Assembly (NCBI GenBank): GCA_964242115.1
Contig: CAXSZX010000019.1
Span: 1-64,000 of the forward strand
DNA length: 64,000 nt
Direction: 5' to 3'
Source: BOG-908 sp964242115
GTDB lineage: Bacteria; Pseudomonadota; Alphaproteobacteria; Acetobacterales; Acetobacteraceae
Positions 51,748 through 60,507 of the stretch are shown one piece after another (within the stretch, counting starts at the first letter, position 1; the number at the start of each line of letters is the position of its first letter). Below the pieces are notes generated by a model, which worked only from the letters and a program-made list of their open reading frames with translations, did no database searches and was not told the DNA's origin. A program made the translations under genes and the position numbers.

Positions 51748-52937
51748 CCGGCCAGCGCCGGCACACGCTGGGCGCCGGCTACCGTCGCAAGCGCCGCTTG
51801 GCCGCACAGCTCTTCGTACAGCACGCGCGTGCGCCGCCCGATCTCAGGCCAGCCGGGCAGCGCGCTCGCCAGCGCACGTGCCTGGCGTCCGCGCTCCGCG
51901 GCCAGCGCCCGGTCGTTGATCAGCTCGAGCATGGCCTGGCACAGGGACGCCACGTCGCCAGGGGCCACCAGCCGCCCGTCCACGCCGTCGTGCAGCGTCT
52001 CGGCGAAGTTGCCCAGGCGTGAGGCGATCACCGGCCGGCCATGCGCCAGTGCCAGGGAGAGCACCCCGCTCGCCTCGATCTCGCGATACGGGAACACCGC
52101 CACGCTGCCAGGCGCGAACACCGAGGCCACTTCGCAATCCTCGACGAAGCGCGGCTCCAGCACCATGAGGTCGGCGACCCCGCGTGCGGCCGCCAGAGCG
52201 CGTAATCCGTCCAGCTCCATATAGGGCTGGCCGACGATGCGCAGCCGCGCCTGCCGCCGCGCTGCTTCCGGCAACGCTGCGAACGCCTCGACCAGCAAAT
52301 CGGCGCCCTTATAGGGCTTGATCTTGCCGAACAGCACGAAAGTGAGTTCGCCCTGCATGCTGTCTGGCCCGCCGGTGCCCACCGCGGCGAGCGGCCCGTG
52401 CGGCATCAGCGTCACCTTGGCCGGGTCCACGCCAAGGGCCGCCAGCCGGCCGGCACCCTGCGCGGTGTGCACGATCAGCCGGTCGCAGCCGGCCAGCGAG
52501 GCGGCAAACCCAGCGCTCTGCAGCCGTGCGGTCGGCGCACCGTTGAACGGGTCGGTGTCGTGCACTGTCAGGACCACCGGTGCCACACGGCGGAACGCCG
52601 GCAACAGCCTTGCGTCGAACAGCGGCAGCGGCAGCCACTGGAAGTGGATCACGTCCGGACGCGTCCGGCGCAGCACCGACAGCAGGCGGCGCATGGAGGC
52701 CAGGTGGTCCACGCCCTTGACTGCCAAGCGCAGCTTGGCCGGCAAGGGGCGCAGTGAAGGGTGCCCGGCCACACGGTAGAAGCACGGCTCCACCGCCAGC
52801 CCAGCCGCGTCGCCGTCCTCGCGGGTCAGCGCGCGGCCGTAGAAACTCACCTGCACGTCGGCGGCGCGCAGGCCACCCACGAGAGCCACGTCGTAAGGCA
52901 GGGTGAACAGCGACGGGTCGACCAGGGCTGCCCGCAT
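51744..52937 (-). CDS. Glycosyltransferase family 4
   Basis: A 397-residue GT-B retaining transferase. The C-terminal nucleotide-sugar site is visible: LTFVLFGKIKPYKGADLL and the E-x7-E motif in FPYREIEASGVLSLALAHG. The N-terminus (MRAALVDPSLFTLPYDVALVGG) is the acceptor half. Sugar specificity unknown. It overlaps genes on both sides by ATGA, deep in the operon. Confidence 0.9.
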   Translation of the reverse strand: MRAALVDPSLFTLPYDVALVGGLRAADVQVSFYGRALTREDGDAAGLAVEPCFYRVAGHPSLRPLPAKLRLAVKGVDHLASMRRLLSVLRRTRPDVIHFQWLPLPLFDARLLPAFRRVAPVVLTVHDTDPFNGAPTARLQSAGFAASLAGCDRLIVHTAQGAGRLAALGVDPAKVTLMPHGPLAAVGTGGPDSMQGELTFVLFGKIKPYKGADLLVEAFAALPEAARRQARLRIVGQPYMELDGLRALAAARGVADLMVLEPRFVEDCEVASVFAPGSVAVFPYREIEASGVLSLALAHGRPVIASRLGNFAETLHDGVDGRLVAPGDVASLCQAMLELINDRALAAERGRQARALASALPGWPEIGRRTRVLYEELCGQAALATVAGAQRVPALAG

Positions 52938-54124
52938 CAGGCGTCCACCGTGGCCCGGCGCAGAGCCGGTGCCGCCGCGCGGGCAGAGGCGGGCGGGTTC
53001 CAGGTCTGAAAAGTGTCGCCACGCAGGGAGCGGAACACCCCCGTTCCGGTGGCCACGAACGCCGCCAGCACCTCATGCAACTTGCCGAGCGGACCGCTTG
53101 CGGACCGTGCGACCAGCAGCCCGCCACCGGCCAGCAACACCAGGGCGCCGAAGCCTGCGGCCGCGCCCAGACCGACAGCCACCGCCAGCACGCCGAACAC
53201 CGCCGAGGCAGCCAGGAAGTAAGCGCAAACCCAGCGCAGCAGCTTGTGGGAGACGTATTTGTAACAGTCCAGCGCCGGCAGGCGCATCAGGCTGCCCCAC
53301 AGCGCCCGGTTCACGTTGAACGCCTGGCAGGCGATGCGCACCTTGCGGCGGTACTCCTCCGCCGGCCGCGACACCGAGGCTTCGGTCGCCACCGCGTCGG
53401 CCACTCGCACCACACGCCCGCCCTCGCACAACACGGACAGCGAGACGAACATGTCGTCGATCAGATGCGGCGGCGGCGCGCGGTGCATGGACCGGCGGAC
53501 GGCGAAGATGGAGCCGTCGGCACCCATCACCGAGCCGGTGGCACTCTCCAGGGACTTGATGTGCTCCTCCAGCCGCCAGTAGAGCGACCCGGTAGCCGCC
53601 GTGCTGGTGCCGGCATCGTCGGTGTCGACGTAGACCAGGTGGCCGCAGGCGCAGCCTACGGACGGGTCGGCGAAGGGGGCGACCAGCCGCTCCAGCGCGT
53701 CGTCCTCGAAACTGACGTTGGCGTCGCTGAACACCACCACGTCGGCGTCGGTCATCGACACCAGCGTGTTCATGCCGGCCGTCTTGCCCAGCCGCACCGG
53801 CGAGACCACCGTGCGGATGCGGTCGCCGAAGCCGGCCAGAACGTCGGCCGTGCGGTCGGAGGCCGCATCCACGTAGACCAGGATGTCGAGGCCGGGGTGG
53901 CGCGCACGCAAGCCCAGCAGGTTCTCAACCCGGGCGCCGATCACCCGCTCCTCGTTGTAGGCGCATACGCACACCGCCACGCTTTGCGGCGGCCGTCCGG
54001 GGCGCAGCGTCCGCGGTGCCAGGCGGGCAAGCAGACGCAGGCTGAGCGGGTAGGTGACAAACGGGTGGAGCGCGGCCAGCAGGCATGCCGCCGACAGCAT
54101 CGCGCACAGCAGGGCCATCAGCAC
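52937..54124 (-). CDS. Membrane glycosyltransferase family 2
   Basis: A 395-residue GT-A transferase with one N-terminal helix and about two to three C-terminal helices. Motifs are VAVCVCAYNEERVI, VYVDAASDRT (DxD-like), VVFSDANVSF and the acceptor-site DDMFVSLSVL with a later SRPAEEYRRK in place of the QxxRW motif. Polymer chain extension or addition of a side sugar is likely. GTG 54124 starts inside the upstream gene's stop. Confidence 0.88.
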   Translation of the reverse strand: MLMALLCAMLSAACLLAALHPFVTYPLSLRLLARLAPRTLRPGRPPQSVAVCVCAYNEERVIGARVENLLGLRARHPGLDILVYVDAASDRTADVLAGFGDRIRTVVSPVRLGKTAGMNTLVSMTDADVVVFSDANVSFEDDALERLVAPFADPSVGCACGHLVYVDTDDAGTSTAATGSLYWRLEEHIKSLESATGSVMGADGSIFAVRRSMHRAPPPHLIDDMFVSLSVLCEGGRVVRVADAVATEASVSRPAEEYRRKVRIACQAFNVNRALWGSLMRLPALDCYKYVSHKLLRWVCAYFLAASAVFGVLAVAVGLGAAAGFGALVLLAGGGLLVARSASGPLGKLHEVLAAFVATGTGVFRSLRGDTFQTWNPPASARAAAPALRRATVDA

Positions 54125-56235
54125 TAACCCCGCGAAATCAGGATGGCCGCCAGCGGAGAGCGCGAGAGCCCGCGCAGCCGGGTGCAGGCCTCGCTGGCAG
54201 CCGCTTCACGCATCGACACCTCGTCGAGCACCACCACCGCCATGTCGCTGCTGCGCACCACCCGCGTCGCCTCGGACTCGGCGGCGAACGGGGCGCCCAG
54301 CACGATCTGGTCGTACTCCTCGCGCGCCTCGGCAAGCAGGTTCTCCAGCCAGACGATGCCGCGCTGCGGCACCGGGGCGGACTTCGCCGCGCCCAGCAGT
54401 GTGTCGAGCCCCGCCGCCTTGTCGGCGACGACGCAGTCGCGCCAGGCGGCCTCGCCGCTCATCACCTCTGCCACCCGGCCACCGGGATCGCCCAGCACGC
54501 GCAGCATGGCGCCGCCGGCGGGGTCCTGGTCGATCAGCAGCACCCGCTGGCCGTCATGTGCGGCGACCCGGGCAAACGCGCAGGCCACGTTGCTGGCCGC
54601 CACCCCCGGTTGGCCGCCGACGAAGCCTACCACCCGCGCCGGGGTGCGCGAGACCTGGCCCGCCCGGGTCCGCGCCGTGCGCAGCGCGACCGCATCGGCA
54701 CCGTTGGGGTCGGCGAGCACCCGCTCGGCCAGGCCGCGCGCCGCGGCGCGGCCACGCAGGCCGGCCAGCACGTGCAGACCGGCGCCGCGGGCAAAGGCGG
54801 CGGCGTCCACCGGCAAGCTGGTCCGCCGGGTGAACGCCAGAGCCGCCATCGCGGCGAGCAGGGCGCCGCTCATGCCGCCGAACGCGGCGGCCAGCTTGGT
54901 GCTCGGGCCGCTGGGCAGGCCGGGCGCTGTGGCGCGGCTCAGCACCCGCACGTCCGGCGTCTCGGTGCCCGTCGGCTGGGACGAGGTCTGCTGCGCGCGC
55001 TCCAGCAGGTTGCGGTAGAGGTCGCGGCGGGTGGTGGCGTCCTGCTGCAACTGGTCCAGCTCGGCCTGGGTGTTCTGCGCCGAGATGCCCTCCTTGCGGG
55101 CGGCGGCGAGCTGGCCCAACACGTCGGCCTCGTGGGCGCGGGCCACCTTCAGCTGGGTGGCCAGCGAGGCGACGATGCGCCGCGCCTCGCCGGCGATCTC
55201 GGCGCGGGCGGCGGCCAGGTCGGCGCGCGCGCTGCGCAGCGCCGGGTAGGCCGGGCCGTAACGCTGGTCGAGGTCGGCGACCTTCGACGCCGCCTCGGAT
55301 TCCTGGCCGCGCAGGCGGGAGATGGTCTCCGAGCCCAGCACGCTGGCCAGCGCGTCCGACGAGCCACCGGCGGCCAGCGCCGCTGCGCGGTCGTAGTTCG
55401 CCTCGATCTGGCTGCGGTCCAGCGTGGCCTGCGAGGCGGCGTTGGCCAGCGACTCCACCTGCTGCTGCCCGACGCTGCCGGCGCGGGTGCCCACCACGCC
55501 GGACTTGCTGCGCAGGTCACGCATCTGCTGCTCGATGCCGGCGATCTCGGTGCGCACCTGGTCGATGCGCTGGGAGATGACGGTGCTGGCACCCTGGTTG
55601 GCGTTGACCCGCCGGCTGGCCCGCTCGGCGATGTAGTCGGCGATCAGCGTGTTGACGAAGTTGGCGGCCAGCCCCGGGTCGCGGGCGCTGAAGCCGAGCC
55701 CGATCACCAGGCTGCGGTTGTCCTGGGTGATCGACAGGCTATGTTGCACCGCGCCCACCAGCGCGTCCTGCGCCGCCTGGGCGCTGTCGGTGTGCTTGTC
55801 GGGGGCGCCGGCCGGCAGCAGGCGCTTGAAGAAGTTTTTGACGTTGCCGATCACGGTCGGCGGCCGCAGCGCGGCGTTGAACTCCGGGTCGCGGTCCAAG
55901 TGAAGCTGCATCGTGACCTGTTGAACCAGCTGGCGGGCGGAGAGCGCCTGCACCTCGGTATGCACCTGCGGCAGCGGGTCCGGCGTGTTGTCGTTGCGCA
56001 GCGCGCCCTGCAGCTCCGGGATGGCCATGCGGTCGCCTTCCACCGCGAGCAGGCCGTCGGCCGTGTAAACCTTGGGCAGCGTCGTGGTGTAGACGTAGGC
56101 GCCGGCGGCGCCCAGCAGCGCGCAGACGCCGATCGGCAACGCGGCACGGCGCAACTGGCCCGCCAGCGCCGCGGGCGTGGCGAGAGGTGCCGCCGACGCG
56201 TCGGCGATCGGCGGCTTCTCCACCAGACTATCCAC
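54124..56235 (-). CDS. Wzc/Wzz-like polysaccharide co-polymerase with degenerate kinase domain
   Basis: A 703-residue inner-membrane protein that controls exopolysaccharide chain length. The order is: first helix (about 32-50), Wzz domain and long periplasmic coiled coil (about 55-420), second helix (about 448-468), then a cytoplasmic ParA/BY-kinase-like domain. The Walker A position reads FVGGQPGVAASNVACAFA, lacking the GK[ST] that binds ATP; the Walker A' strand RVLLIDQDPAGG is kept. There is no Tyr-rich C-terminal tail. It is thus likely unable to act as a tyrosine kinase. Confidence 0.88.
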   Translation of the reverse strand: MDSLVEKPPIADASAAPLATPAALAGQLRRAALPIGVCALLGAAGAYVYTTTLPKVYTADGLLAVEGDRMAIPELQGALRNDNTPDPLPQVHTEVQALSARQLVQQVTMQLHLDRDPEFNAALRPPTVIGNVKNFFKRLLPAGAPDKHTDSAQAAQDALVGAVQHSLSITQDNRSLVIGLGFSARDPGLAANFVNTLIADYIAERASRRVNANQGASTVISQRIDQVRTEIAGIEQQMRDLRSKSGVVGTRAGSVGQQQVESLANAASQATLDRSQIEANYDRAAALAAGGSSDALASVLGSETISRLRGQESEAASKVADLDQRYGPAYPALRSARADLAAARAEIAGEARRIVASLATQLKVARAHEADVLGQLAAARKEGISAQNTQAELDQLQQDATTRRDLYRNLLERAQQTSSQPTGTETPDVRVLSRATAPGLPSGPSTKLAAAFGGMSGALLAAMAALAFTRRTSLPVDAAAFARGAGLHVLAGLRGRAAARGLAERVLADPNGADAVALRTARTRAGQVSRTPARVVGFVGGQPGVAASNVACAFARVAAHDGQRVLLIDQDPAGGAMLRVLGDPGGRVAEVMSGEAAWRDCVVADKAAGLDTLLGAAKSAPVPQRGIVWLENLLAEAREEYDQIVLGAPFAAESEATRVVRSSDMAVVVLDEVSMREAAASEACTRLRGLSRSPLAAILISRG

Positions 56236-56285
56236 GACGTGCCTCCCTTGCCTCTGCCAGCGTAAAATCCCCCGTCCGAGCCAGA

Positions 56286-57626
56286 TCAGGACCCTGACGA
56301 TACGCGCGCCAGCTCGGCGCCTTCGCTGACCTGGTCGGACCAGCCGCCGCCGGTCTCCGCAGGCCCGCCCGCCAGCTCCTTCTGCGCCGCCAGCAGCAGC
56401 ACGTGGTAGATCAGCGCCCGATCGCGGAACTGAGCGACGGAGGCATCGTCGTTTGGCTGGACCAGAACGCCCATCTCAACCAAACGTTGCCATTGCGCAG
56501 CAGACAGCCGGCAGTTGCCGACGATGACCTGCAACCCGGCACGCACCACCGTCATGCGGCCCCATTTGTCCTGCTCGGCGGCGGCGAGCCGGGTCAGCAC
56601 CTGAGCCACCCGCGGCTCGGCGGAACCGGCGACCAGCGCGTTGTGGGTGGCCACCACGCCGGAGCTCGCCTCGTCGACCAGCCGATCCACCGCTGCCTTG
56701 ATGTCGGAAGGCTCCACCGGTACCGGGCCATCGCCCAGCTCGGCCCGCCGCAACGCCGCTTGGGCGATGCGCAGGCCCAGCAGCTGCGCCATGTAGGGCA
56801 TGCCGCGCGCCACGCCGCGCACGATCCGCACCGCCAGTGGTGTGAACGCGATGCCCGCCTGCTGGCCGCCGCGCACCAGCATGGTCTCGATCTCGTCAGG
56901 GGCGAGCAGCGGCAGGTGGACGCCCACGATGTTGCGCTGAATGGAGGGATGCTGGCCGATGATCTGCTCCAACGTGTCAGAGACGCCCACCACCAGGAAG
57001 GACAGCCTGCTGCCGCGGTCCGACAGCAGCTTGATCGTATCCGCCAGCCGCGTGCGCGTCTCCAGATCCAGCACGCGGTCGAACTCGTCTACCACGAACA
57101 CGGTGCGTTCGGAGGCCAGGCTTTCGGGCAAGGCGGCCACGTCGGCCGGCCGGATGGCGCGGTGCGGCAGCAGCCCCTCGCAGCCCTCCGCAGTCTCGTC
57201 GGCCGGGCCGGACAGCAGCAGCGAGGCCGGCAGGTCGCGCGCCAACGCGCGGATCATGGTGTCGAACGCGGTTTCCGCCTCGCAGGCGCAGCGCGCCACG
57301 ATCACGCCGCGGCGGCGTAGTTGCTCCATCGTGAGGTTTGAGAGCGAGGTCTTGCCGCGCCCGCGCTCGGAGTAGAGGACCACGTGCGCCTGGTCGTCGA
57401 GCAGCCCGTCGAGGATGCGCGCCAGCTCCACCTGGCGACCGACCAGCGTCTTGCGCCCGGCCCGCGGCCGGGTGGGGGTGAACACCTCGTTCGGGGAGGC
57501 GGAGACGCGTGGCTCCTGTCTGGGCGACGGCCCCGCCGTGCGGGCCGGCTGCTGTCCGACAGCACGAGGTGCAACCGGCCGGAAGACCGATCTCAGCCTG
57601 TCCCACAGAGTGAGGAGCATTGCCAT
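56286..57626 (-). CDS. AAA+ ATPase of ORC1/Cdc6-like type in the exopolysaccharide operon
   Basis: A 446-residue AAA+ protein with Walker A SERGRGKTSLS, Walker B VFVVDEFDRVL, sensor-1 region SFLVVGVSDTLEQI and a C-terminal winged-helix-like part. The N-terminal 50 residues are Pro/Arg-rich. The head segment LVGRQVELARILDGL is the usual ORC/Cdc6 entry. A chromosomal-initiation protein is not expected here; the gene is seven bases after the initiating transferase, so it may act in polymer export or regulation, as other AAA proteins do in polysaccharide loci. The role is unknown. Confidence 0.8.
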   Translation of the reverse strand: MAMLLTLWDRLRSVFRPVAPRAVGQQPARTAGPSPRQEPRVSASPNEVFTPTRPRAGRKTLVGRQVELARILDGLLDDQAHVVLYSERGRGKTSLSNLTMEQLRRRGVIVARCACEAETAFDTMIRALARDLPASLLLSGPADETAEGCEGLLPHRAIRPADVAALPESLASERTVFVVDEFDRVLDLETRTRLADTIKLLSDRGSRLSFLVVGVSDTLEQIIGQHPSIQRNIVGVHLPLLAPDEIETMLVRGGQQAGIAFTPLAVRIVRGVARGMPYMAQLLGLRIAQAALRRAELGDGPVPVEPSDIKAAVDRLVDEASSGVVATHNALVAGSAEPRVAQVLTRLAAAEQDKWGRMTVVRAGLQVIVGNCRLSAAQWQRLVEMGVLVQPNDDASVAQFRDRALIYHVLLLAAQKELAGGPAETGGGWSDQVSEGAELARVSSGS

Positions 57627-57633
57627 GTGCGCG

Positions 57634-59073
57634 CTAGCCCGCTCCACGGCCGCTGACTACCGCCGGGATAGTGCGGGCGATGATCGAAAAATCCTGCCAG
57701 ATGGTCCAGTTCTTGACGTACCAGCTGTCGAGCCGGACGCGCTGCGCGTAAGTCGTGTCGCTGCGGCCGCTCACCTGCCACAGGCCGGTGATCCCCGGAC
57801 GCGTCTCGTAGTAGTAGACGATGTCCTCGGCATATTTTGGGATTTCCAGGCTGACGATCGGGCGTGGGCCGACAAGGCTCATCTCCAGCCGCAGCACGTT
57901 GAACAGTTGCGGCAGCTCGTCGAGGCTGGTCTTGCGGAGGAACTTGCCGATCCAGGTCACCCGCGGGTCGGCCCGCAGCTTATGGGTGCGCGTCCACTCT
58001 TCTTCGGAGGCCGGATCGCGCTGGAACAGCCGCTGCAGGGCGGCGTCGCTATCGACCACCATGGAGCGGAACTTCAGGCACTTGAATACCCGTCCGCGCG
58101 CCCCGATCCGGGTGTGCGCGTAGAAGATCGGGCCGCCATCCAGGCCGACCAGGGCGGCGACCAGCAGCATTGCCGGCGCCAACACCAGCAGCGCCGCGGA
58201 CGCTGCAGCCACGTCGAAGGTGATCTTGGCGGCGCGCGCCACCGGCTTGCGCAGGTTGTTGCGGTAACTCACCAGAATAGTGTCCTGGTCCAGGTAGGCA
58301 TGACGGCGGCCGACCAGCGGCAGCCCGTCCATGCTGGGCAGGAAGGCATATGGCACCCGCTCGCGAACCAGGCCGGATACCAGGTCGTGCGAAAGGCGCC
58401 GCTCGCTCTCATGCGCCAGCACCAGCAACTGCGCACGATGCTGGGTCAGCAGGTCGGACCAGCAGCGGCCAGGAGCCGGCTCGCCTGTGCGGCCGACCAC
58501 CTCGTAGCCCAGCCGCTTGTTGCGCCGCAGCGCGGCCTCCACCTGCGTCGCCCAGTCGCCGTCGCCGACGATCAAGACCGGCATGCGCCACAGGCCCGCT
58601 CTGCCCAGCACTAGCCTGGCCACGCCGCGCAGGCCCAGCACGGTCGGCGGGTAGAGCAGCGCCGTGCCGATCACCGCCAGGCGCGAGAGCTGCAGGTCCA
58701 GCAGGTAGGCGGCGGCCGCGGCAAAGGCGAAGGCGGCGAAGGTGGCGCGCACCACGTCGCGGCATTCCGTCCAGAATGGCACCCGGTGTTCGTAGTGGTC
58801 GTGCGAGGAGAAGTAGCCGACCATGCCGGAGAGCACCGCAGCGGCCAGGGTCATCCCCGATCCGGCCAGCACGTCCTCGCCACGCCGGGCGATGGCCAGG
58901 TCCATGACCAGGGCTGCCAGCAGGAACGCGAGCGTGTCGGCGGTCAGCAGGCCGGCGGCGCAGGCGGTCTGCGTCCAGTTCTGCCGAGCGGCCTTGGCCT
59001 GCCGGCCAGCCCAGCCGCCGACCTGATCAGGAAAACTGGGGTAGAGACGCTGGATGCGTTGGACTACAGGCAT
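57634..59073 (-). CDS. Initiating sugar-phosphate transferase (exopolysaccharide, WbaP/GumD type)
   Basis: A polyprenyl glycosylphosphotransferase that puts the first sugar on undecaprenyl phosphate. The 479-residue protein has four to five N-terminal helices, a CoA-binding-like fold (VLIVGDGDWATQVEAAL), another helix, and the C-terminal catalytic domain: FKCLKFRSMVVDSD, LRKTSLDELPQLFNVLRLEM, SLVGPRPI and RPGITGLWQVSGRSD. It is the first gene of the minus-strand operon. Sugar identity (glucose or galactose) is not shown. Confidence 0.94.
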   Translation of the reverse strand: MPVVQRIQRLYPSFPDQVGGWAGRQAKAARQNWTQTACAAGLLTADTLAFLLAALVMDLAIARRGEDVLAGSGMTLAAAVLSGMVGYFSSHDHYEHRVPFWTECRDVVRATFAAFAFAAAAAYLLDLQLSRLAVIGTALLYPPTVLGLRGVARLVLGRAGLWRMPVLIVGDGDWATQVEAALRRNKRLGYEVVGRTGEPAPGRCWSDLLTQHRAQLLVLAHESERRLSHDLVSGLVRERVPYAFLPSMDGLPLVGRRHAYLDQDTILVSYRNNLRKPVARAAKITFDVAAASAALLVLAPAMLLVAALVGLDGGPIFYAHTRIGARGRVFKCLKFRSMVVDSDAALQRLFQRDPASEEEWTRTHKLRADPRVTWIGKFLRKTSLDELPQLFNVLRLEMSLVGPRPIVSLEIPKYAEDIVYYYETRPGITGLWQVSGRSDTTYAQRVRLDSWYVKNWTIWQDFSIIARTIPAVVSGRGAG

Positions 59074-59381
59074 CGACGAACTCCGATGACGCACCTAAGA
59101 CGAAACCGCGCGACGCCGACGGCCAAGGCCGCACGCGGCGCAGACACCCAGGCCGGCATCTGCACCGGCTCCGGCCACCAGGCGCCGCGCGCCAATCTGT
59201 CCAGAACCGCTGCTTGGATACGCTATTGACGGGGTCACAACCAACAAGTTTCCAAAGGTTTTGTGCGGTGCAGCAGTCACGTTTGTTTCAACGTTCTTAA
59301 CGACGGAAGCTTCCGTTACAATCGGATTAACAACGTGACCGACATGTTTTCGGATGAAGATCGAGTAACCTGGAGACTCGC
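59074..59381. promoter_or_regulatory. Divergent control region of the exopolysaccharide genes
   Basis: 308 bases between the operon and a + strand glycosyltransferase. Right part is low-GC. A perfect 14-base palindrome ACGGAAGCTTCCGT lies at 59303-59316, flanked symmetrically by GTCACGTT (59276-59283) and AACGTGAC (59332-59339). This looks like an operator for a dimeric regulator. No repeat unit and no gene. Confidence 0.6.
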
Positions 59382-60245
59382 ATGCGCCTGTCAGTAGGTT
59401 TTGCGACGTGCGGGCGGCCTGACACGCTGCTGACGGCAATCCGGCTGGCCCTGCAGCAGACTTGGCCGCCAGACTTCGTATACGTGTGTTACACGAAGCC
59501 GGATGACATCACGGGAACGTTATCGGACGGCCGGGTGGTCTGCCTGCATAGCGAGGCCGGCCTGCCGCGCCAGCGCAACGTCATCCTCGACGCGGCAGGC
59601 GCGTGCGACGTGCTGGTGTTCTTCGACGACGATTTCTTCGCCGCCCCTACCTACCTCGCAGAGGTGGCGCGCGTCATGGCGGCGTATCCGGACGTGGTGG
59701 CCGCAACCGGCCTGCCGTTCGCCGACGGCGCCCGCGGACCCGGCATCGCTTCCGCCGATGCGCTGGCGATGATCGCCGCCGCCGAAGCGCCGTCCACCGC
59801 CTTCGAGCCGGCGCCGCACGCCTACGGCTGCAACATGGCCATCCGACTGGCCACCGCGCGCGCCCACGGCCTTCGCTTCGACGAGCGCCTGCCGCTCTAC
59901 GGCTGGTCGGAGGACATGGATTTCACCCACCGGATCGGCCGCTTCGGCCGCATCGTAAAGCTGCACGGCGCTCGCGGGGTGCACCTCGGTGCGAAGTCCG
60001 GCCGGTCGTCGGGGCGCCGGCTGGGCTACTCGCAAGTCGCCAACCCGCTCTATCTGCGCGCCAAGGGCAGCTACACCTGGCGGCGCGCGCTGGGCAGCGT
60101 CGGCCGCAACCTCGCCGCCAACACCGCGCGCGCGCTGTGGTCCGAGCCCTGGGTGGACCGCCGCGGCCGGCTGCTCGGCAACCTGCTGGGCTTCGTCGAC
60201 CTGGCGCGCGGCCGCCTCGACCCCGAACGCGTGCTGGAGTTCTGA
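59382..60245 (+). CDS. Glycosyltransferase family 2
   Basis: A 287-residue cytoplasmic GT-A transferase: N-terminal SVGFATCGRPDTLLTAI, metal site VLVFFDDDFF and acceptor-site YGWSEDMDFTHRI. The C-terminus is basic and may touch the membrane. It is divergent from the main exopolysaccharide operon, sharing its control region, and followed by repeat R25. Confidence 0.9.
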   Translation: MRLSVGFATCGRPDTLLTAIRLALQQTWPPDFVYVCYTKPDDITGTLSDGRVVCLHSEAGLPRQRNVILDAAGACDVLVFFDDDFFAAPTYLAEVARVMAAYPDVVAATGLPFADGARGPGIASADALAMIAAAEAPSTAFEPAPHAYGCNMAIRLATARAHGLRFDERLPLYGWSEDMDFTHRIGRFGRIVKLHGARGVHLGAKSGRSSGRRLGYSQVANPLYLRAKGSYTWRRALGSVGRNLAANTARALWSEPWVDRRGRLLGNLLGFVDLARGRLDPERVLEF

Positions 60246-60334
60246 GCGTGGCAGATGTGGGCGTGCGGGCTTCTTGTGTGCCAACCTTAGGCATGCAAGC
60301 TGTTACACCAACGTGTCGGAGGCCGGCCGTTCCG

Positions 60335-60470
60335 AAGCAAGCAAGGCCTTCTTTTTTGAAAAAAAGAAGCAAAAAACTTTTGTCTCCGCTGTCGCGGACT
60401 CGTCCGGAGGCGCGCGACAGCGGAGTCAAAAGTTTTTTGGTCCTTTTTTTCAAAAAAGGACTGCTTGCTT
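60335..60470 (+). repeat. Cloverleaf intergenic repeat, unit R25 (best-preserved model copy)
   Basis: Closing stem AAGCAAGCA/TGCTTGCTT, left hairpin GGCCTTC...GAAGC, central stem AAAAAACTTTTG then CTCCGCTGTCGCG pairing with CGCGACAGCGGAG then CAAAAGTTTTTT, right hairpin GGTCC...GGACT. The GGTCC/GGACT pair shows compensating change against other copies. Confidence 0.93.
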
Positions 60471-60507
60471 TCTGTGAGTCAGCATCTGGGCAAGCTCCGG
60501 GCATCCA

